DNA of 64,000 nt from contig NZ_JAVHJU010000020.1 of assembly GCF_031082405.1 (NCBI RefSeq), forward strand, positions 1 through 64,000. The letters run 5' to 3'. Below the pieces are notes generated by a model that had not been told where the DNA came from, made no database searches, and worked only from the letters and a program-made list of their open reading frames with translations. The DNA is from Amycolatopsis sp. A133 (GTDB taxonomy: Bacteria > Actinomycetota > Actinomycetes > Mycobacteriales > Pseudonocardiaceae). Positions 41,054 through 50,700 of the stretch are shown here, in pieces. The first letter of the stretch is position 1, and each line of letters opens with the position of its first letter. The position numbers were made by a program, and so were the translations under genes.

Positions 41054-42268
41054 CTACTCTTCGGGAGAGGGGAACTCGTTCCGGGCGATCCGCAGCCCCG
41101 ACGCGCGCAGCGCGGCCTGCATGGCGAACCGCGCGTCGGGATCGTCGAGGCGCTCGCCGAACGCCTGCTTCAGCTGCCGCACCCGGTAGCGGACCGTCTG
41201 CGGGTGCACCGACAGGTCCACCGCGATCTTCTCGGAGTTGCCGCCGTTCTGCAGCCAGGACAGCAGGGTTTCGCCCAGCCGCCGCCGCGTCCGCTCCGGG
41301 AACTGCGCCAACGGGGCCAGTTCCTGCCGGGCCACCTGCTCCGCCAGCGGCGAGTCCGAGAGCAGCCACAGCTCGGTCAGGTGATCGGTGCACCACGTGA
41401 CGGGGGCGTCCGGGAGCGCGCCGTCCGCCACCAGCCGCAGCGCGGTGCGGGCCCAGCGCAGGGAATGCGCGGCCGTGCCGAGGTCGGTCGGCGGCCCGAC
41501 CGCGACGCGCGTGCCGAGCCGCGTCAGGCTCCGCGCGTCCACCGGTGCGGGCAGCAGCAGGTACGGCTGCGGCGGATCGAGGTCGGCGAGGACCTCGGGC
41601 CCCCATGACGTGCCCACCGTCGTCTCGGCGGCGACCGCGGCCACCTCGCGGGGCACCGGCCAGCCCGCCGCCGCCGCGAGTTCGGCGAGGACCGCGTCCG
41701 GGATGCTGCCCGGGCCGGTCAGCAGCCGCAGCAGCCGGCGGCGCAGGCCCGCCCGAGTGCCCTCGATCTCCGCCCACGCTTCGCGGTGGCCCCGGCTCGA
41801 CATCCGGGCGAGTTCGTCCGCGTAGCCGAACAGCATTTCGGCCAGCTGCGCCATCACCGCGGACGACAGCCGGTGCCGCCGGCCCAGCCGCATGATCCAG
41901 CGCCAGCCGACGCGGGTGCCCACGCGGTAGGCCGCCTGCAGGTCGTCGAGGGTCCGGCCCTCGCGCGCTTCGCCCGCGCCGAGCCGGCGGCACGTTTCGT
42001 ACAACCGGTCGCGCGAGGCCAGCGGATCCTCGACGAGGTCCACGAAGAGCGCGACGGCGCACTCGACGCCGTGCCGGGTCACGCGGCCGTAGGCCCCGTC
42101 GCCCGGCCGGGCGTAGACGGGGACCGCCCGCAGCACCTCGCGGACGATCCAGTCCGCCAGCGCCGGCAGCGCCGGGCGCATGAGCGCGGCCAGTTCTCTT
42201 CTCCTGAGGACTTCTTCGCCTGCGTCCCGGGGAGCCGGGACCGGTTGCCGGGCACTGTCGCGGGACAC
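41054..42268 (-). CDS. PucR-type helix-turn-helix regulator
   Basis: 404 residues. The C-terminal 60 residues (TLLSWLQNGGNSEKIAVDLSVHPQTVRYRVRQLKQAFGERLDD) are the PucR/CdaR HTH. The N-terminal half (LPALADWIVREVLRAVPVYARPGDGAYGRVTR; LDDLQAAYRVGTRVGWRWIMRL) is a RsbRD-like sensor found in many actinobacterial regulators. GTG 42268 is fixed by GGAGGA six bases before it; a much longer open frame continues antisense to the TetR gene and is rejected. It is divergent from the TetR gene with an inverted repeat in between. A paralog lies at 59631-60878. Confidence 0.9.
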   Translation of the reverse strand: MSRDSARQPVPAPRDAGEEVLRRRELAALMRPALPALADWIVREVLRAVPVYARPGDGAYGRVTRHGVECAVALFVDLVEDPLASRDRLYETCRRLGAGEAREGRTLDDLQAAYRVGTRVGWRWIMRLGRRHRLSSAVMAQLAEMLFGYADELARMSSRGHREAWAEIEGTRAGLRRRLLRLLTGPGSIPDAVLAELAAAAGWPVPREVAAVAAETTVGTSWGPEVLADLDPPQPYLLLPAPVDARSLTRLGTRVAVGPPTDLGTAAHSLRWARTALRLVADGALPDAPVTWCTDHLTELWLLSDSPLAEQVARQELAPLAQFPERTRRRLGETLLSWLQNGGNSEKIAVDLSVHPQTVRYRVRQLKQAFGERLDDPDARFAMQAALRASGLRIARNEFPSPEE

Positions 42269-42301
42269 CAGGGTTCCTCCACCGGGGACGGCGACGGAGC
42301 G

Positions 42302-42323
42302 TGCTTTACCGGACAGTAAAGCA
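42302..42323. promoter_or_regulatory. Inverted repeat TGCTTTAC-N6-GTAAAGCA
   Basis: Perfect 8-base arms (42302-42309 and 42316-42323) lie between the divergent PucR-type and TetR genes, 23 bases before the TetR start codon. It is the probable TetR autoregulatory operator and may also act on the PucR gene. Confidence 0.65.
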
Positions 42324-42346
42324 AGGAGTCCGTACAGTACACCTCC

Positions 42347-43024
42347 ATGAGCCGGCAGAGTCCTCCTGATCGATCCAGCGCTCGCCGCAGCCCGGCCGCC
42401 CGGCCCACCGACGACGAGCTGCTCGACGCCGCGCGCGCCGTGTTCGCCGAGCGGGGGTTCGCCCAGGCCACCATGGGGTTGATCGCGGACCGCGCCGATT
42501 CCACCAAGCCGACCCTCTACGCGCATTTCGGCGACAAGGCGGCCCTTTTCCGCGCCACCGTCCGGCGGGAGGTCGCCGCGTTGCGCGCCTGGGTGATCAG
42601 CGCGTACGAATCGGCGAACGCCCGCCCGCTCGAGGACCGGGTCCGGTTGTCGGTGATGGCCATGTTCGGCTACGCCGGGGCTCATCCGGAAAGTTTCCGG
42701 CTGTTGTTCGATTCGGCCGTGGACGAGATGTCCCACGAGCGCCGCGCGCTGGCCGATTCCATCGCCACGCACGTCGTCGGCCAGATCCGGGACCACCTGC
42801 TCGCCCACGGGCGCCCCGTCGGCCCCGGCGCGGACCTGCTCGCGGCGATGATGGTGGGCCTGGTCGGCCGGGCCGCGATGCACGTGTCCCACTCCCCCGG
42901 GCTCGACCCGATGGCCGCCGGCGAACTGGCCGCCGGGTTCGTCATGGCCGCGCTGCGCGGGCTGGACCCCGTGCTGCTGGAGCGCCTCGACAGCCCGCGC
43001 CCGGCCGGGCAGTGCGCCACCTGA
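42347..43024 (+). CDS. TetR-family regulator
   Basis: 225 residues. DNA-binding helices: [52 protein letters not shown]. The C-terminal domain (about 80-200) belongs to the TetR_C_33/AcrR-like class with many small residues. It reads away from the PucR-type gene and towards the cutinase gene; the 178-base gap makes co-transcription with cutinase uncertain. It is not obviously KstR2. Possible targets are its own promoter and the lipid genes downstream. Confidence 0.88.
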   Translation: MSRQSPPDRSSARRSPAARPTDDELLDAARAVFAERGFAQATMGLIADRADSTKPTLYAHFGDKAALFRATVRREVAALRAWVISAYESANARPLEDRVRLSVMAMFGYAGAHPESFRLLFDSAVDEMSHERRALADSIATHVVGQIRDHLLAHGRPVGPGADLLAAMMVGLVGRAAMHVSHSPGLDPMAAGELAAGFVMAALRGLDPVLLERLDSPRPAGQCAT

Positions 43025-43071
43025 GCATCCACACCGGACCGTTTGTCACCGGCTGAACAATTCCCGGCACG

Positions 43072-43093
43072 CCGGCAAATCGCCTCTTGCCGG
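43072..43093. terminator. Short hairpin CCGGCAA-N8-TTGCCGG after the TetR gene
   Basis: Seven-base arms 48 bases past the TetR stop. It could end that transcript or be a protein site in the cutinase upstream region. Confidence 0.3.
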
Positions 43094-43154
43094 GTCCGGC
43101 GAGCACTGCGACGCTGCGTTCACCGCAAGCGACGCACGCCATTCCGCTCCCCAC

Positions 43155-43168
43155 GGAAAGCGCTTGCC
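43155..43168. promoter_or_regulatory. Imperfect GAAAGCGCTT palindrome upstream of cutinase
   Basis: GGAAAGCGCTTGCC resembles LacI/CRE-like operators (compare TGAAAGCGCTTTCA at 3486-3499). It is 35 bases before the cutinase ATG. Evidence is only the sequence resemblance. Confidence 0.3.
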
Positions 43169-43202
43169 GACCCCCCTTTCCCACAAAGAGGTGTGATCAG
43201 CC

Positions 43203-43862
43203 ATGATTCGCGTCCCCAAGAAACGCCTGCTTTCCGCCGCGACCGCGGTCGGCCTCGCCGTCGCCGGTCTCACCGTGGCCGCCGCGCCGGTGGCCTCGGC
43301 CGCGCCGTGCACCGACATCGACGTGGCGGTGGCCCGCGGCACGGGTGAACCCGGCTCGCTGGGCCTCATCGTCGGCCAGCCCGTCTTCCAGGCGGTGCAG
43401 AACCGGCTGCGGCCCCGGTCGGTGAGCAGCTACGGGGTGAACTACCCGGCCGACCTCGGCCAGCCCGCCTCGGTGCAGCGGGGCAACACCGACCTGGTCA
43501 ACCACGTGCGGACCCAGGCCGCGGCCTGCCCGTCGCAGCGGTTCATCCTGGTCGGCTACTCCCAGGGCGCCAACGTCGTCGACAACTCGATCGGCATCAG
43601 CAGCGCCGGCGCCGTCGTCGGCGGCCCGATCGTCGCGACCATCCCCGCGGACCTCGCACCCCGGATCGCGGCCATCCTGCTGTTCGGCAACCCGATCCGC
43701 GCGATCGGCCGTTCGGTCACCGGCACCTACCAGAGCCGCACCAAGGACTACTGCGCCTTCGGCGACCCGGTCTGCCAGCTCGGCGGCCTCAACATCCTGG
43801 CCCACCTGAGCTACGGCGGCGAAGCCAACGACGCGGCGAACTTCGCCGCGAGCAAGGTCTGA
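43203..43862 (+). CDS. Secreted cutinase-family serine esterase
   Basis: 219 residues with a twin-domain signal peptide (RVPKKRLLSAATAVGLAVAG, cleavage at ASA-A near 34). Catalytic serine in FILVGYSQGANVV, aspartate in CAFGDPVCQ, histidine in ILAHLSYGG; four cysteines (CTDID, AACPS, YCAFGDPVC) give two disulfides as usual. Acts outside the cell on cutin or lipid esters. In mycobacteria a cutinase-like protein (Rv3802c) sits beside fadD32-pks13-accD4; here this gene also lies next to such a locus, but on the other side and the other strand. GAGGTG precedes the ATG. Confidence 0.94.
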   Translation: MIRVPKKRLLSAATAVGLAVAGLTVAAAPVASAAPCTDIDVAVARGTGEPGSLGLIVGQPVFQAVQNRLRPRSVSSYGVNYPADLGQPASVQRGNTDLVNHVRTQAAACPSQRFILVGYSQGANVVDNSIGISSAGAVVGGPIVATIPADLAPRIAAILLFGNPIRAIGRSVTGTYQSRTKDYCAFGDPVCQLGGLNILAHLSYGGEANDAANFAASKV

Positions 43863-43866
43863 CGGT

Positions 43867-43905
43867 CGTGAGGGCCACCCCGGGGTTCCCGGGGTGGCCT
43901 TCACG
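43867..43905. terminator. Bidirectional hairpin between cutinase and lipase genes
   Basis: 18-base arms (43867-43884 and 43888-43905, one G-T type mismatch) around GTT, five bases after the cutinase stop and 12 before the stop of the convergent lipase gene. Outer bases CGTGA/TCACG match the hairpins at 1-36 and 3949-3992, although the inner sequence differs. Confidence 0.8.
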
Positions 43906-43916
43906 CGGGTCTTCTC

Positions 43917-45125
43917 TCAGCAGTTCGACGGAGCCGGTTCGCCGTTGAACCGCTTCACGATCCACTGGTGCGCGTCCGCGTTGCCGGCGAGGATCCCGCC
44001 GGCGTGCTCGGCCAGGTAGGTGGTCCACTGCTCGCGCACCCCGGCCGCGCAGTACGCCCGGTGCAGCGTCTCCGCCTGCGGGGTGTTGACGATCTCGTCG
44101 ACGCTCGCGTGGTACTGGAACACCGGCACCCGCGGCGGGTTCGCGCCCAGCTTGTTCTGCGCCAGCCGGGCCTGCCAGACCGGGGTGTTCAGCGGGTTCG
44201 TCGTTGTGTAGTCACTGATCTTCTTGAACGAATAGTTCAGCAGCAGCTCCGCGACGCAGGCGTTCTTCTTCGCGTCGGCCAGCTGCTGACGACCGGTGTC
44301 GTTGAGGAACGAATCCAGCTTCAGGTCCGGATAAGCGGCATCGAGCCCGACCGCGGCGAAGGCCAGGAACCCGAAGCCGAGGTAGCCGTCGAGGCCCTTG
44401 GCGACCTCGGTCAGGTCGGCGGGCACCCCGCCCGCGACAACGCCGACGACGTTCAGCTCGGGTGCGTACGCGGGCTGCTTCTCGCCCGCCCACATCGAGC
44501 CGCCGCCGCCCTGCGAGTACCCCTGGAAGATCACCTTGGCGCTCTTCGAGAGCCGGGCGAGCGGGAGGTCCTGCGCCGCCCGCACCGAGTCGATCACGGC
44601 GGGCCCCATGGACTGCCCGGTGATGTAGGTGGGCACGGTCGACGGCGAATAGCCCTCGTAGTCGGTCACCGCGACCGCGTAGCCGCTGGAGAGCGAGTCG
44701 TTGATCGCGGGCTGGTCGTACAGCGTGCCGCGCTCCATCGCCTTGGACGCCGTGCACTTGAACGCCGGGCCCTGGGTGCCGACGGCGTAGCCGACGATCG
44801 GCGCCTTGGCCGGGTCCACGCCCTTCGGCACGAGGATCGTCCCGGTCACGGCGTTCGGGCGCCCGAGTGCGTTGGTCGACAGGTACATCACCTGCCAGGC
44901 GTCGGCGTTGAGCGCGTTCAGCAGCGGCACCGAGGGCCGCCACCGGATGACGTCACCCGGTTTCCCGGCCGGCAGCGGGGACGGCGGGGTGTAGAACGAG
45001 TCGTCGAACGGCCCGGGCAGCAGCGGCGCCGCACCGGCGGGCGGGCTCGCGGCCGCGAGCCCGAGCGCCACCAGGCAACACGTCAGCAGCGCCGAAAGCA
45101 CGGCGCGACAACGGGCATGCTTCAC
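43917..45125 (-). CDS. Secretory lipase (LIP family)
   Basis: 402 residues. A signal peptide (RAVLSALLTCCLVALGLAAA, cleavage near AGA-A) leads to an alpha/beta-hydrolase of the PF03583 type: nucleophile serine in VIFQGYSQGGGGSMWAGEK, aspartate in YHASVDEIVN, histidine in NADAHQWIVKRFNG. It starts at GTG 45125 because GGAGGT overlaps an alternative ATG at 45137. The gap to the upstream esterase gene is 29 bases, so it is likely the last gene of the FAAL-PKS-AccD operon. Substrate: triacylglycerols or other extracellular lipid esters. Confidence 0.92.
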   Translation of the reverse strand: MKHARCRAVLSALLTCCLVALGLAAASPPAGAAPLLPGPFDDSFYTPPSPLPAGKPGDVIRWRPSVPLLNALNADAWQVMYLSTNALGRPNAVTGTILVPKGVDPAKAPIVGYAVGTQGPAFKCTASKAMERGTLYDQPAINDSLSSGYAVAVTDYEGYSPSTVPTYITGQSMGPAVIDSVRAAQDLPLARLSKSAKVIFQGYSQGGGGSMWAGEKQPAYAPELNVVGVVAGGVPADLTEVAKGLDGYLGFGFLAFAAVGLDAAYPDLKLDSFLNDTGRQQLADAKKNACVAELLLNYSFKKISDYTTTNPLNTPVWQARLAQNKLGANPPRVPVFQYHASVDEIVNTPQAETLHRAYCAAGVREQWTTYLAEHAGGILAGNADAHQWIVKRFNGEPAPSNC

Positions 45126-45154
45126 CACAACCTCCATCGGGGAAGGGGATGCGC

Positions 45155-46132
45155 TCAGGCCGGGAGGCCGAGCGCGCCGGCCAGGACCGGCCAGGACTGG
45201 TGCAGGGCCCGCTGCCAGTACGGCCAGCTGTGCGTGCCGGGCCCGTAGAAGTCGACGGTCGCCGGGATGCCCGCCGCCTGCAGCCGGTCGGTGAAGCTGC
45301 GGGTCGACAGCAGCGCCGACGGCTCGAAGATGTCGGGCGTCTGCCCCGGCTGGTCGAGCGGCCCGGTCTGCCCGTTGCCGCAGGAGATGTAGAGCGCGGT
45401 GCCGCGCAGCTGTTCGACGTGGTCGTAGGGGTTGTTCGCCGACCACATCGACCGCATCAGCAGGTCGCTGCCCCAGAGGTCGAGGTAGGTGAAGATGCCG
45501 GCCCGGGCCAGGATTCCCTTGATGAACAAGGGCGCTCCGCCGGACAGGGTGTTCGGCACGCCGCTGTAGGACGCGGCCGCACCGAACATCCCCGGGTGCT
45601 TGAACGCGTACGCGAGCGCGCCGTACCCGCCGATCGACAGCCCGGCGACCGCGCGGCGGGTGCCGCCGCGGTACCCGCGTTCGACGAGCTGGCGCACTTC
45701 GGCGGTGTGGAAGGTGTCCCAGTCGGGGGTGTTCTTCAGGCCGAAGTTCCACCACTTCGTGTACATCCCCGCCGGGCCGTCCGTGGGCATCACGACCAGG
45801 GCGTCCTTGGCGGCGGTGAACGCCTTGACGTCGGTGAACTGGTCCCACGACCGGTAGTCGACCGGTTCGCAGCAGCCGTGCAGCAGGTACAGCACGGGCC
45901 AGGTCCGCGTGGGCTGCGCCGCCCAGCCGGACGGCACGATCAGCCGCACCATCCCCGTGGTGCCCAGCGCCGGGGAACTGACCTCGAGGTCGACGGTCCG
46001 GGCGTCCACCCAGGTTTCCCGGACGACCTTCGCGCCGTCGTCGGCCACGGCCGGGCTCGCCTGGGCGGGTGCCACGCCGGCACCGGTGATCAGGAGGACG
46101 ACGGAGAGCGCCAGCAAGGCGATCCGCTTCAT
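45155..46132 (-). CDS. Secreted esterase of the antigen 85/esterase D family
   Basis: 325 residues. Signal peptide MKRIALLALSVVLLITGAG (cleavage at AQA-S near 26). PVLYLLHGCCEPVDYRSWDQF, LVVMPTDGPAGMYTKWWNFG and RRAVAGLSIGGYGALAYAF (Ser166) are the PF00756 motifs; GTHSWPYWQRAL has the catalytic histidine. Mycobacterial members are mycolyltransferases that lie near pks13; this one lies 9 bases after the accD4-like gene. Transfer of the PKS-made acyl chain to a sugar or cell-wall acceptor is plausible but not shown; simple esterase activity is equally possible. Confidence 0.88.
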   Translation of the reverse strand: MKRIALLALSVVLLITGAGVAPAQASPAVADDGAKVVRETWVDARTVDLEVSSPALGTTGMVRLIVPSGWAAQPTRTWPVLYLLHGCCEPVDYRSWDQFTDVKAFTAAKDALVVMPTDGPAGMYTKWWNFGLKNTPDWDTFHTAEVRQLVERGYRGGTRRAVAGLSIGGYGALAYAFKHPGMFGAAASYSGVPNTLSGGAPLFIKGILARAGIFTYLDLWGSDLLMRSMWSANNPYDHVEQLRGTALYISCGNGQTGPLDQPGQTPDIFEPSALLSTRSFTDRLQAAGIPATVDFYGPGTHSWPYWQRALHQSWPVLAGALGLPA

Positions 46133-46141
46133 AGGGACTCC

Positions 46142-47719
46142 TCAGAGGGGAATGTTTCCGTGTTTCCTGGCTGGCAGGCTCTGGCGTTTGGTGCGCAGCA
46201 CCCGCAGCGCCCGCGCCACCTGCAGACGGGTCTGCGACGGCGTGACGACCTGGTCGACGTAACCGCGTTCGGCGGCCAGGTACGGGCCGCCGTGGCGCTT
46301 GCGGTACTCGTCGGTGAGCCGGCGGTGGGTCGCCTCCCGCTCCTCCGGCGGCAGGGCGGCCAGCTCGCGCCGGTAGAGCACGCGCACCGCGCCTTCGGCG
46401 CCCATCACCGCGATTTCCGCGGTGGGCCAGGCCAGCACGGCGTCGGCACCGAGGTGCTTGGAGCCCATCACCGCGTAGCCGCCGCCGTAGGCCTTGCGGA
46501 CGACCACGGTCACCTTCGGCACGGTCGCCTCGGAATAGGCGTAGATCAGCTTGGCGCCGCGGCGGATGATCCCGCCGCGTTCCTGGTCGGTGCCCGGCAG
46601 GTAGCCGGGGACGTCGGCGAGGGTCAGCAGCGGGATCGAGAAGGCGTCGCAGAAGCGCACGAACCGCGCGGCCTTCTCCGAAGCGTCGATGTCGAGCGCG
46701 CCGGCCTGGTGCCGCGGCTGGTTCGCCACGATGCCGACCGTGCGGCCCTGCACCCGGCCGAAGGCGCAGATCATGTTGGGCGCGAAGGCGCCGTGCACTT
46801 CGGTGAACTCGCCGTCGTCGACCAGCCGGACGATCAGCTCGGCCATGTCGTAGGTCTGGTGCGGCGAGTCGGGCACCAGCCGGTCGAGCTCGAGGTCGGC
46901 GGCCGTGAGCCCGGGGCTGGTGTCGTCGGCGTACTCGGGCCCGGCGTCGAGGTTGTTCGCGGGCAGGTAGCCGAGCAGCGTCTGCACCCAGTCGACGGCG
47001 TCCTGTTCGCCGGCGGCGCGGTGGTGGGCGTTGCCGGAGACTTCGCTCTGGACGGCCGCACCGCCGAGCTCCTGCGCGGTGACGCGCTCGCCGGTGACGG
47101 CGTGCACGACGTCCGGGCCGGTGACGAACATGTGCGACGTTTCGTCGACCATCACGGTGAAGTCGGTGATCGCGGGCGCGTAGACGGCCCCGCCGGCGCA
47201 CGGGCCCATGATCATCGAGATCTGCGGGATGACGCCGGAGGCGTGGGCGTTGCGGCGGCCGAGCTCGGCGTAGTAGGCCAGCGAGACGACGCCTTCCTGG
47301 ATCCGGGCGCCGCCGGAGTCGTTGATCCCGACCACCGGGCAGCCGATGGTCATGGCCAGGTCCATCAGCTTGAGGACCTTTTCGCCGGAGACCTCGCCGA
47401 GGCTGCCGCCGAAGACGCTGAAGTCCTGCGAGAACACGCAGACCTGCCGCCCGTCGACGGTGCCGTGCCCGGTGACGACACCGTCGCCCCACGGCCGGTT
47501 GGTGTCCATCCCGAATTCGGCGCACCGGTGCCGCGCGAACTGGTCCAGTTCCACGAAGGACCCGGGGTCCAGCAGCAGCCCGATCCGTTCCCGCGCGGTC
47601 AGCTTGCCCTTGGCGTGCTGCCGGTCGACGGCCCGTTTCTCGGCGATCCGCACGGCTTCGTCCTGCCGCGCGGCGAGATCGGCGATCCGGAAGGCCGTGG
47701 TCGGGGTCAGCTCGTCCAT
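46142..47719 (-). CDS. accD4: Acyl-CoA carboxylase beta subunit (AccD4-like)
   Basis: 525 residues, carboxyltransferase of the PccB/AccD type. [50 protein letters not shown] (oxyanion loop) and the C-terminal [24 protein letters not shown] with [25 protein letters not shown] (CoA/biotin site) are typical. It needs a biotinylated alpha subunit encoded elsewhere. Its ATG shares one base with the PKS stop (TGATG). By gene order it equals mycobacterial AccD4, which carboxylates the long acyl-CoA extender used by Pks13; the chain-length specificity here is unknown. Confidence 0.85.
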   Translation of the reverse strand: MDELTPTTAFRIADLAARQDEAVRIAEKRAVDRQHAKGKLTARERIGLLLDPGSFVELDQFARHRCAEFGMDTNRPWGDGVVTGHGTVDGRQVCVFSQDFSVFGGSLGEVSGEKVLKLMDLAMTIGCPVVGINDSGGARIQEGVVSLAYYAELGRRNAHASGVIPQISMIMGPCAGGAVYAPAITDFTVMVDETSHMFVTGPDVVHAVTGERVTAQELGGAAVQSEVSGNAHHRAAGEQDAVDWVQTLLGYLPANNLDAGPEYADDTSPGLTAADLELDRLVPDSPHQTYDMAELIVRLVDDGEFTEVHGAFAPNMICAFGRVQGRTVGIVANQPRHQAGALDIDASEKAARFVRFCDAFSIPLLTLADVPGYLPGTDQERGGIIRRGAKLIYAYSEATVPKVTVVVRKAYGGGYAVMGSKHLGADAVLAWPTAEIAVMGAEGAVRVLYRRELAALPPEEREATHRRLTDEYRKRHGGPYLAAERGYVDQVVTPSQTRLQVARALRVLRTKRQSLPARKHGNIPL

Positions 47720-50700
47720 CACCGCACCACCGTCCCGAGCCGCTCGGCCAGCACCGCCACGTGCGGCGGGTCGATCATGGACACGTGATCGCCCGGAACC
47801 CGCACGACCTCCAGCGCGCCGCAGTATTCGTCCCAGCCGAGGGTGTCGTCGGTGCGCAGGTACCGCGGGTCCAGCGCGGTGGTGAGCGGGTGCGGCTCCC
47901 GGGCGCGCAGCAGCACCACCCGCCCGTCGTAGCGCGCGGGGGTGTACCGCTCGGCGACCCGCGCGTCCACATAGGACTCGTACTGGTGCTTGAGGACGCC
48001 CGCGCCCATGTCCGGCACCTGCTCGGTCAGCTTGGCCATGACCCACCGGATCTGGGCGTCCTCGTCCAGCCGGGCCAGCTCGTCCCGCGGCACCTCGAAC
48101 GGCACGCCGTAGGTCTGCGAGATGTGGCCGGCGAAGCGGTCGAAGCGGTCCAGCAGCAGCTCCCCGGCCGGCGTTCCGGGCGCGGGCAGCGGCAGGATGG
48201 TGTCGATCAGGAAGACGACTTCGGCCCCACCGAGGCGGCGCGCGGTCTCGTACGCCAGGCAGCCGCCGAAGGACCAGCCGCCGAGCCGGTACGGGCCGTG
48301 GGGCTGGACGGTCCGCACCAGTTCGGCGTACCGGGCGGCTTTGGTTTCGACGGTGTCCTCGTCGTCCAGGCGCTCGAACCCGTAGACCGGAGCGCCTTCG
48401 GGCAGCAGCCGGGCGAGTTCGCGGTAGACGCTCGCGGTCCCGCCGGCGGGGTGGAAGAGGAAAACGGGCGCGGCGGAGACACCATCGCGCAACAGCCGCA
48501 TGTGGCCGCCCCCGCGCCCTTCGAGCTCGGCGCGCAGCAGATCGGCCAGCGCGGCGACGGTGGGGGTGGCGAACAGCCGGTCGGTGTCCGGGACGGCGGT
48601 GAGGTGCTCGGCGAAGGTCGCCCGCAGCGTCTGAGCCTGGGCGGGGGTGCCGCCGGCGGCGAAGAAGTCCTCGTGGACGCTCGGTTCGGGACCGCCCAGG
48701 ACGGCGCGCCAGTGCCGGGCGACCCAGCGCTCGGCCGGATCCCGCGGCCCGGCGGGGGTGGGCGGCTCGGTGGGGTCCAGCGGACCGGCATGAACCCGCG
48801 AAGCCGGCCCCGAACCGGCCCGCTCGGTGGGGTTCAGCGGCTCGACAGACCTGGATTCGTCATCCTCCGCCCCGAAGCCCGCTTGCTCGGCCAGATGCCC
48901 GGCCAGCTCCGCCAAACTGGCCCCGCGCAGCAGCAGCGGAATCGGCAGCGGCAGCCCGAAGTCTCGCTCCACCGCGCCGCGGGCCCGCATCGCCGAGAGC
49001 GAATCCAGCCCCAGCCGGGTGAGCGGCACCGTCCGGTCGACCTCGGCCAGCCCCAGCAGGTCCGCGACCAACCCGGCCAGGTGGCCGGCGATCGCGGCCC
49101 GCGCGGCCTCCGGCGAACCGCCGCGCAAGGCGTCCAGTCCGTCCCAAGTGGACGTGGAAGCCCGCGGCGAGAAGAGCGAAAAGAACGGCCGCTGGGCCAG
49201 TCGCGGGAAGAGCTCCAGCACGGTCCCGGAGTCCACGCGCGCCACGCCCGTCGCCGCGAGGTCGCGCGCCAGCACGAAGTCCAGCGCCGCCAATGCTTCC
49301 CCGGTGGCGAGCGGGGCGAGCACCGGGTTGGCCGAACCGGCCGCCGCGCCCACCTCGCCCCATGCTCCCCAGCCGATCGTCGCCGCCGGGAGACCCTGGG
49401 CGCGGCGCCACGTCACCAGGGCGTCGGCCCACGCGTTCGCCGTGGCGTACGCGGCCTGGCCCGGCGAGCCGAACAGCGCCGCCGCCGACGAGTACACCAG
49501 CCACCAATCCAGGTCGTGCCCGGCCGTTGCTTCGTGCAGGCGCCAGGCGCCCAGCGCCTTCGGCCGCCAGACGGCTTCGAGCGCGTCGCCGTCGAGGCTG
49601 ATCGCGGCGCCGTCGGCCAGGACGCCGGCGGCGTGCAGCACCCCGCGCAGCGGCACGCCCCCTTCGACGGCCACCGCGACCAGGGTCTCGGCCGTGCCCG
49701 GCGCGGCGATGTCGCCCGGCACCACCCGGACGTCGATGCCCAGGTCGCCGAGGCCGGGATCGGCGGCGTGCCTGCTGTTCAGCACCAGCCGTGTCGCGCC
49801 GCGCCCGGCCAGCCACTTCGCCGCGGCCAGGCCGAGGCCGCCGAGGCCGCCGGTGATGACGTACGCGCCGTCGCGGACCGGCTCGCGCACCGGGTCGCCG
49901 ACGCCGGGACGGGCCAGGCGCCGCGTGTACCGCACGTCGCCGCGCCAGGCGATCTCGTCGTCGGGCCCGTCCGCGCGGACCTCGTCCCGCAGCCGGTCCG
50001 CTCCGCAGTCGACCTGGCTCACCCGCAGTTCCGGGTGCTCGAACGCCAGCACCCGGACGAGCCCGCGCAGCGCGGCCGAGCCGGGATCACCCCGCTCCCC
50101 GGGCTCGACGGCGTGCGCCCCGGGGGTCACCAGCCACAACCTGGGCGCCGCGGGCAGTTCGGCCAGTTCGGCGACGACGCCGGTCAGCGTCCCGGTCAGC
50201 TGCGCACCCCGCGCGGGATCCGGGTCGCCCGCTTCGCCGAGCAAGGCGAGCACCGCGGTCGGTTCCCCGTCGCGCAGCAGCTTCGCGAGCTCGGCCCGGT
50301 CGCCGAGGCGCGCGGTCCGGACGTCGTCGCCCGCGAACTCCCGGCTGACGTCGTCGTCGGACAGCACGATCCACCGGTGGTCCCGCTCCGGCGCGGCGGG
50401 CAGCGCGCACGGCTGCCAGGCCGCTTCGAACAGCAGCCGCGCCAGTGCCGCGTCGCGGTACCGGCGGCAGTAGACGTCGCGGAATTCGACGAGGACGACG
50501 TCGTCGGCGTCGACCAGCTGGACGCTGCCGAGCACGCCGTCGCCGGACTCCTCGGCCGGGCGGAGCACGGCGTCCACCCGCACGCCGCGGCGCGGATCGC
50601 CGTCGACCACCACCTCGCCGATGGTGAGCGGCAGGTAGAGGGCGTCCGCCTCGCCGACGGCCGCGGCCAGCGCGTGCAGGCAGGCGTCGGCGAGCGCGGG

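Noticed and set aside
41054..42892. A 612-codon version of the PucR-type regulator
   Set aside because: The extra N-terminus is antisense to the TetR gene; GTG 42268 has a well-spaced ribosome site.
42347..43024. TetR gene as KstR2
   Set aside because: It is not within the steroid operons, its operator-like repeat (TGCTTTAC) differs from known KstR2 sites, and the sequence does not look like KstR2 to me.
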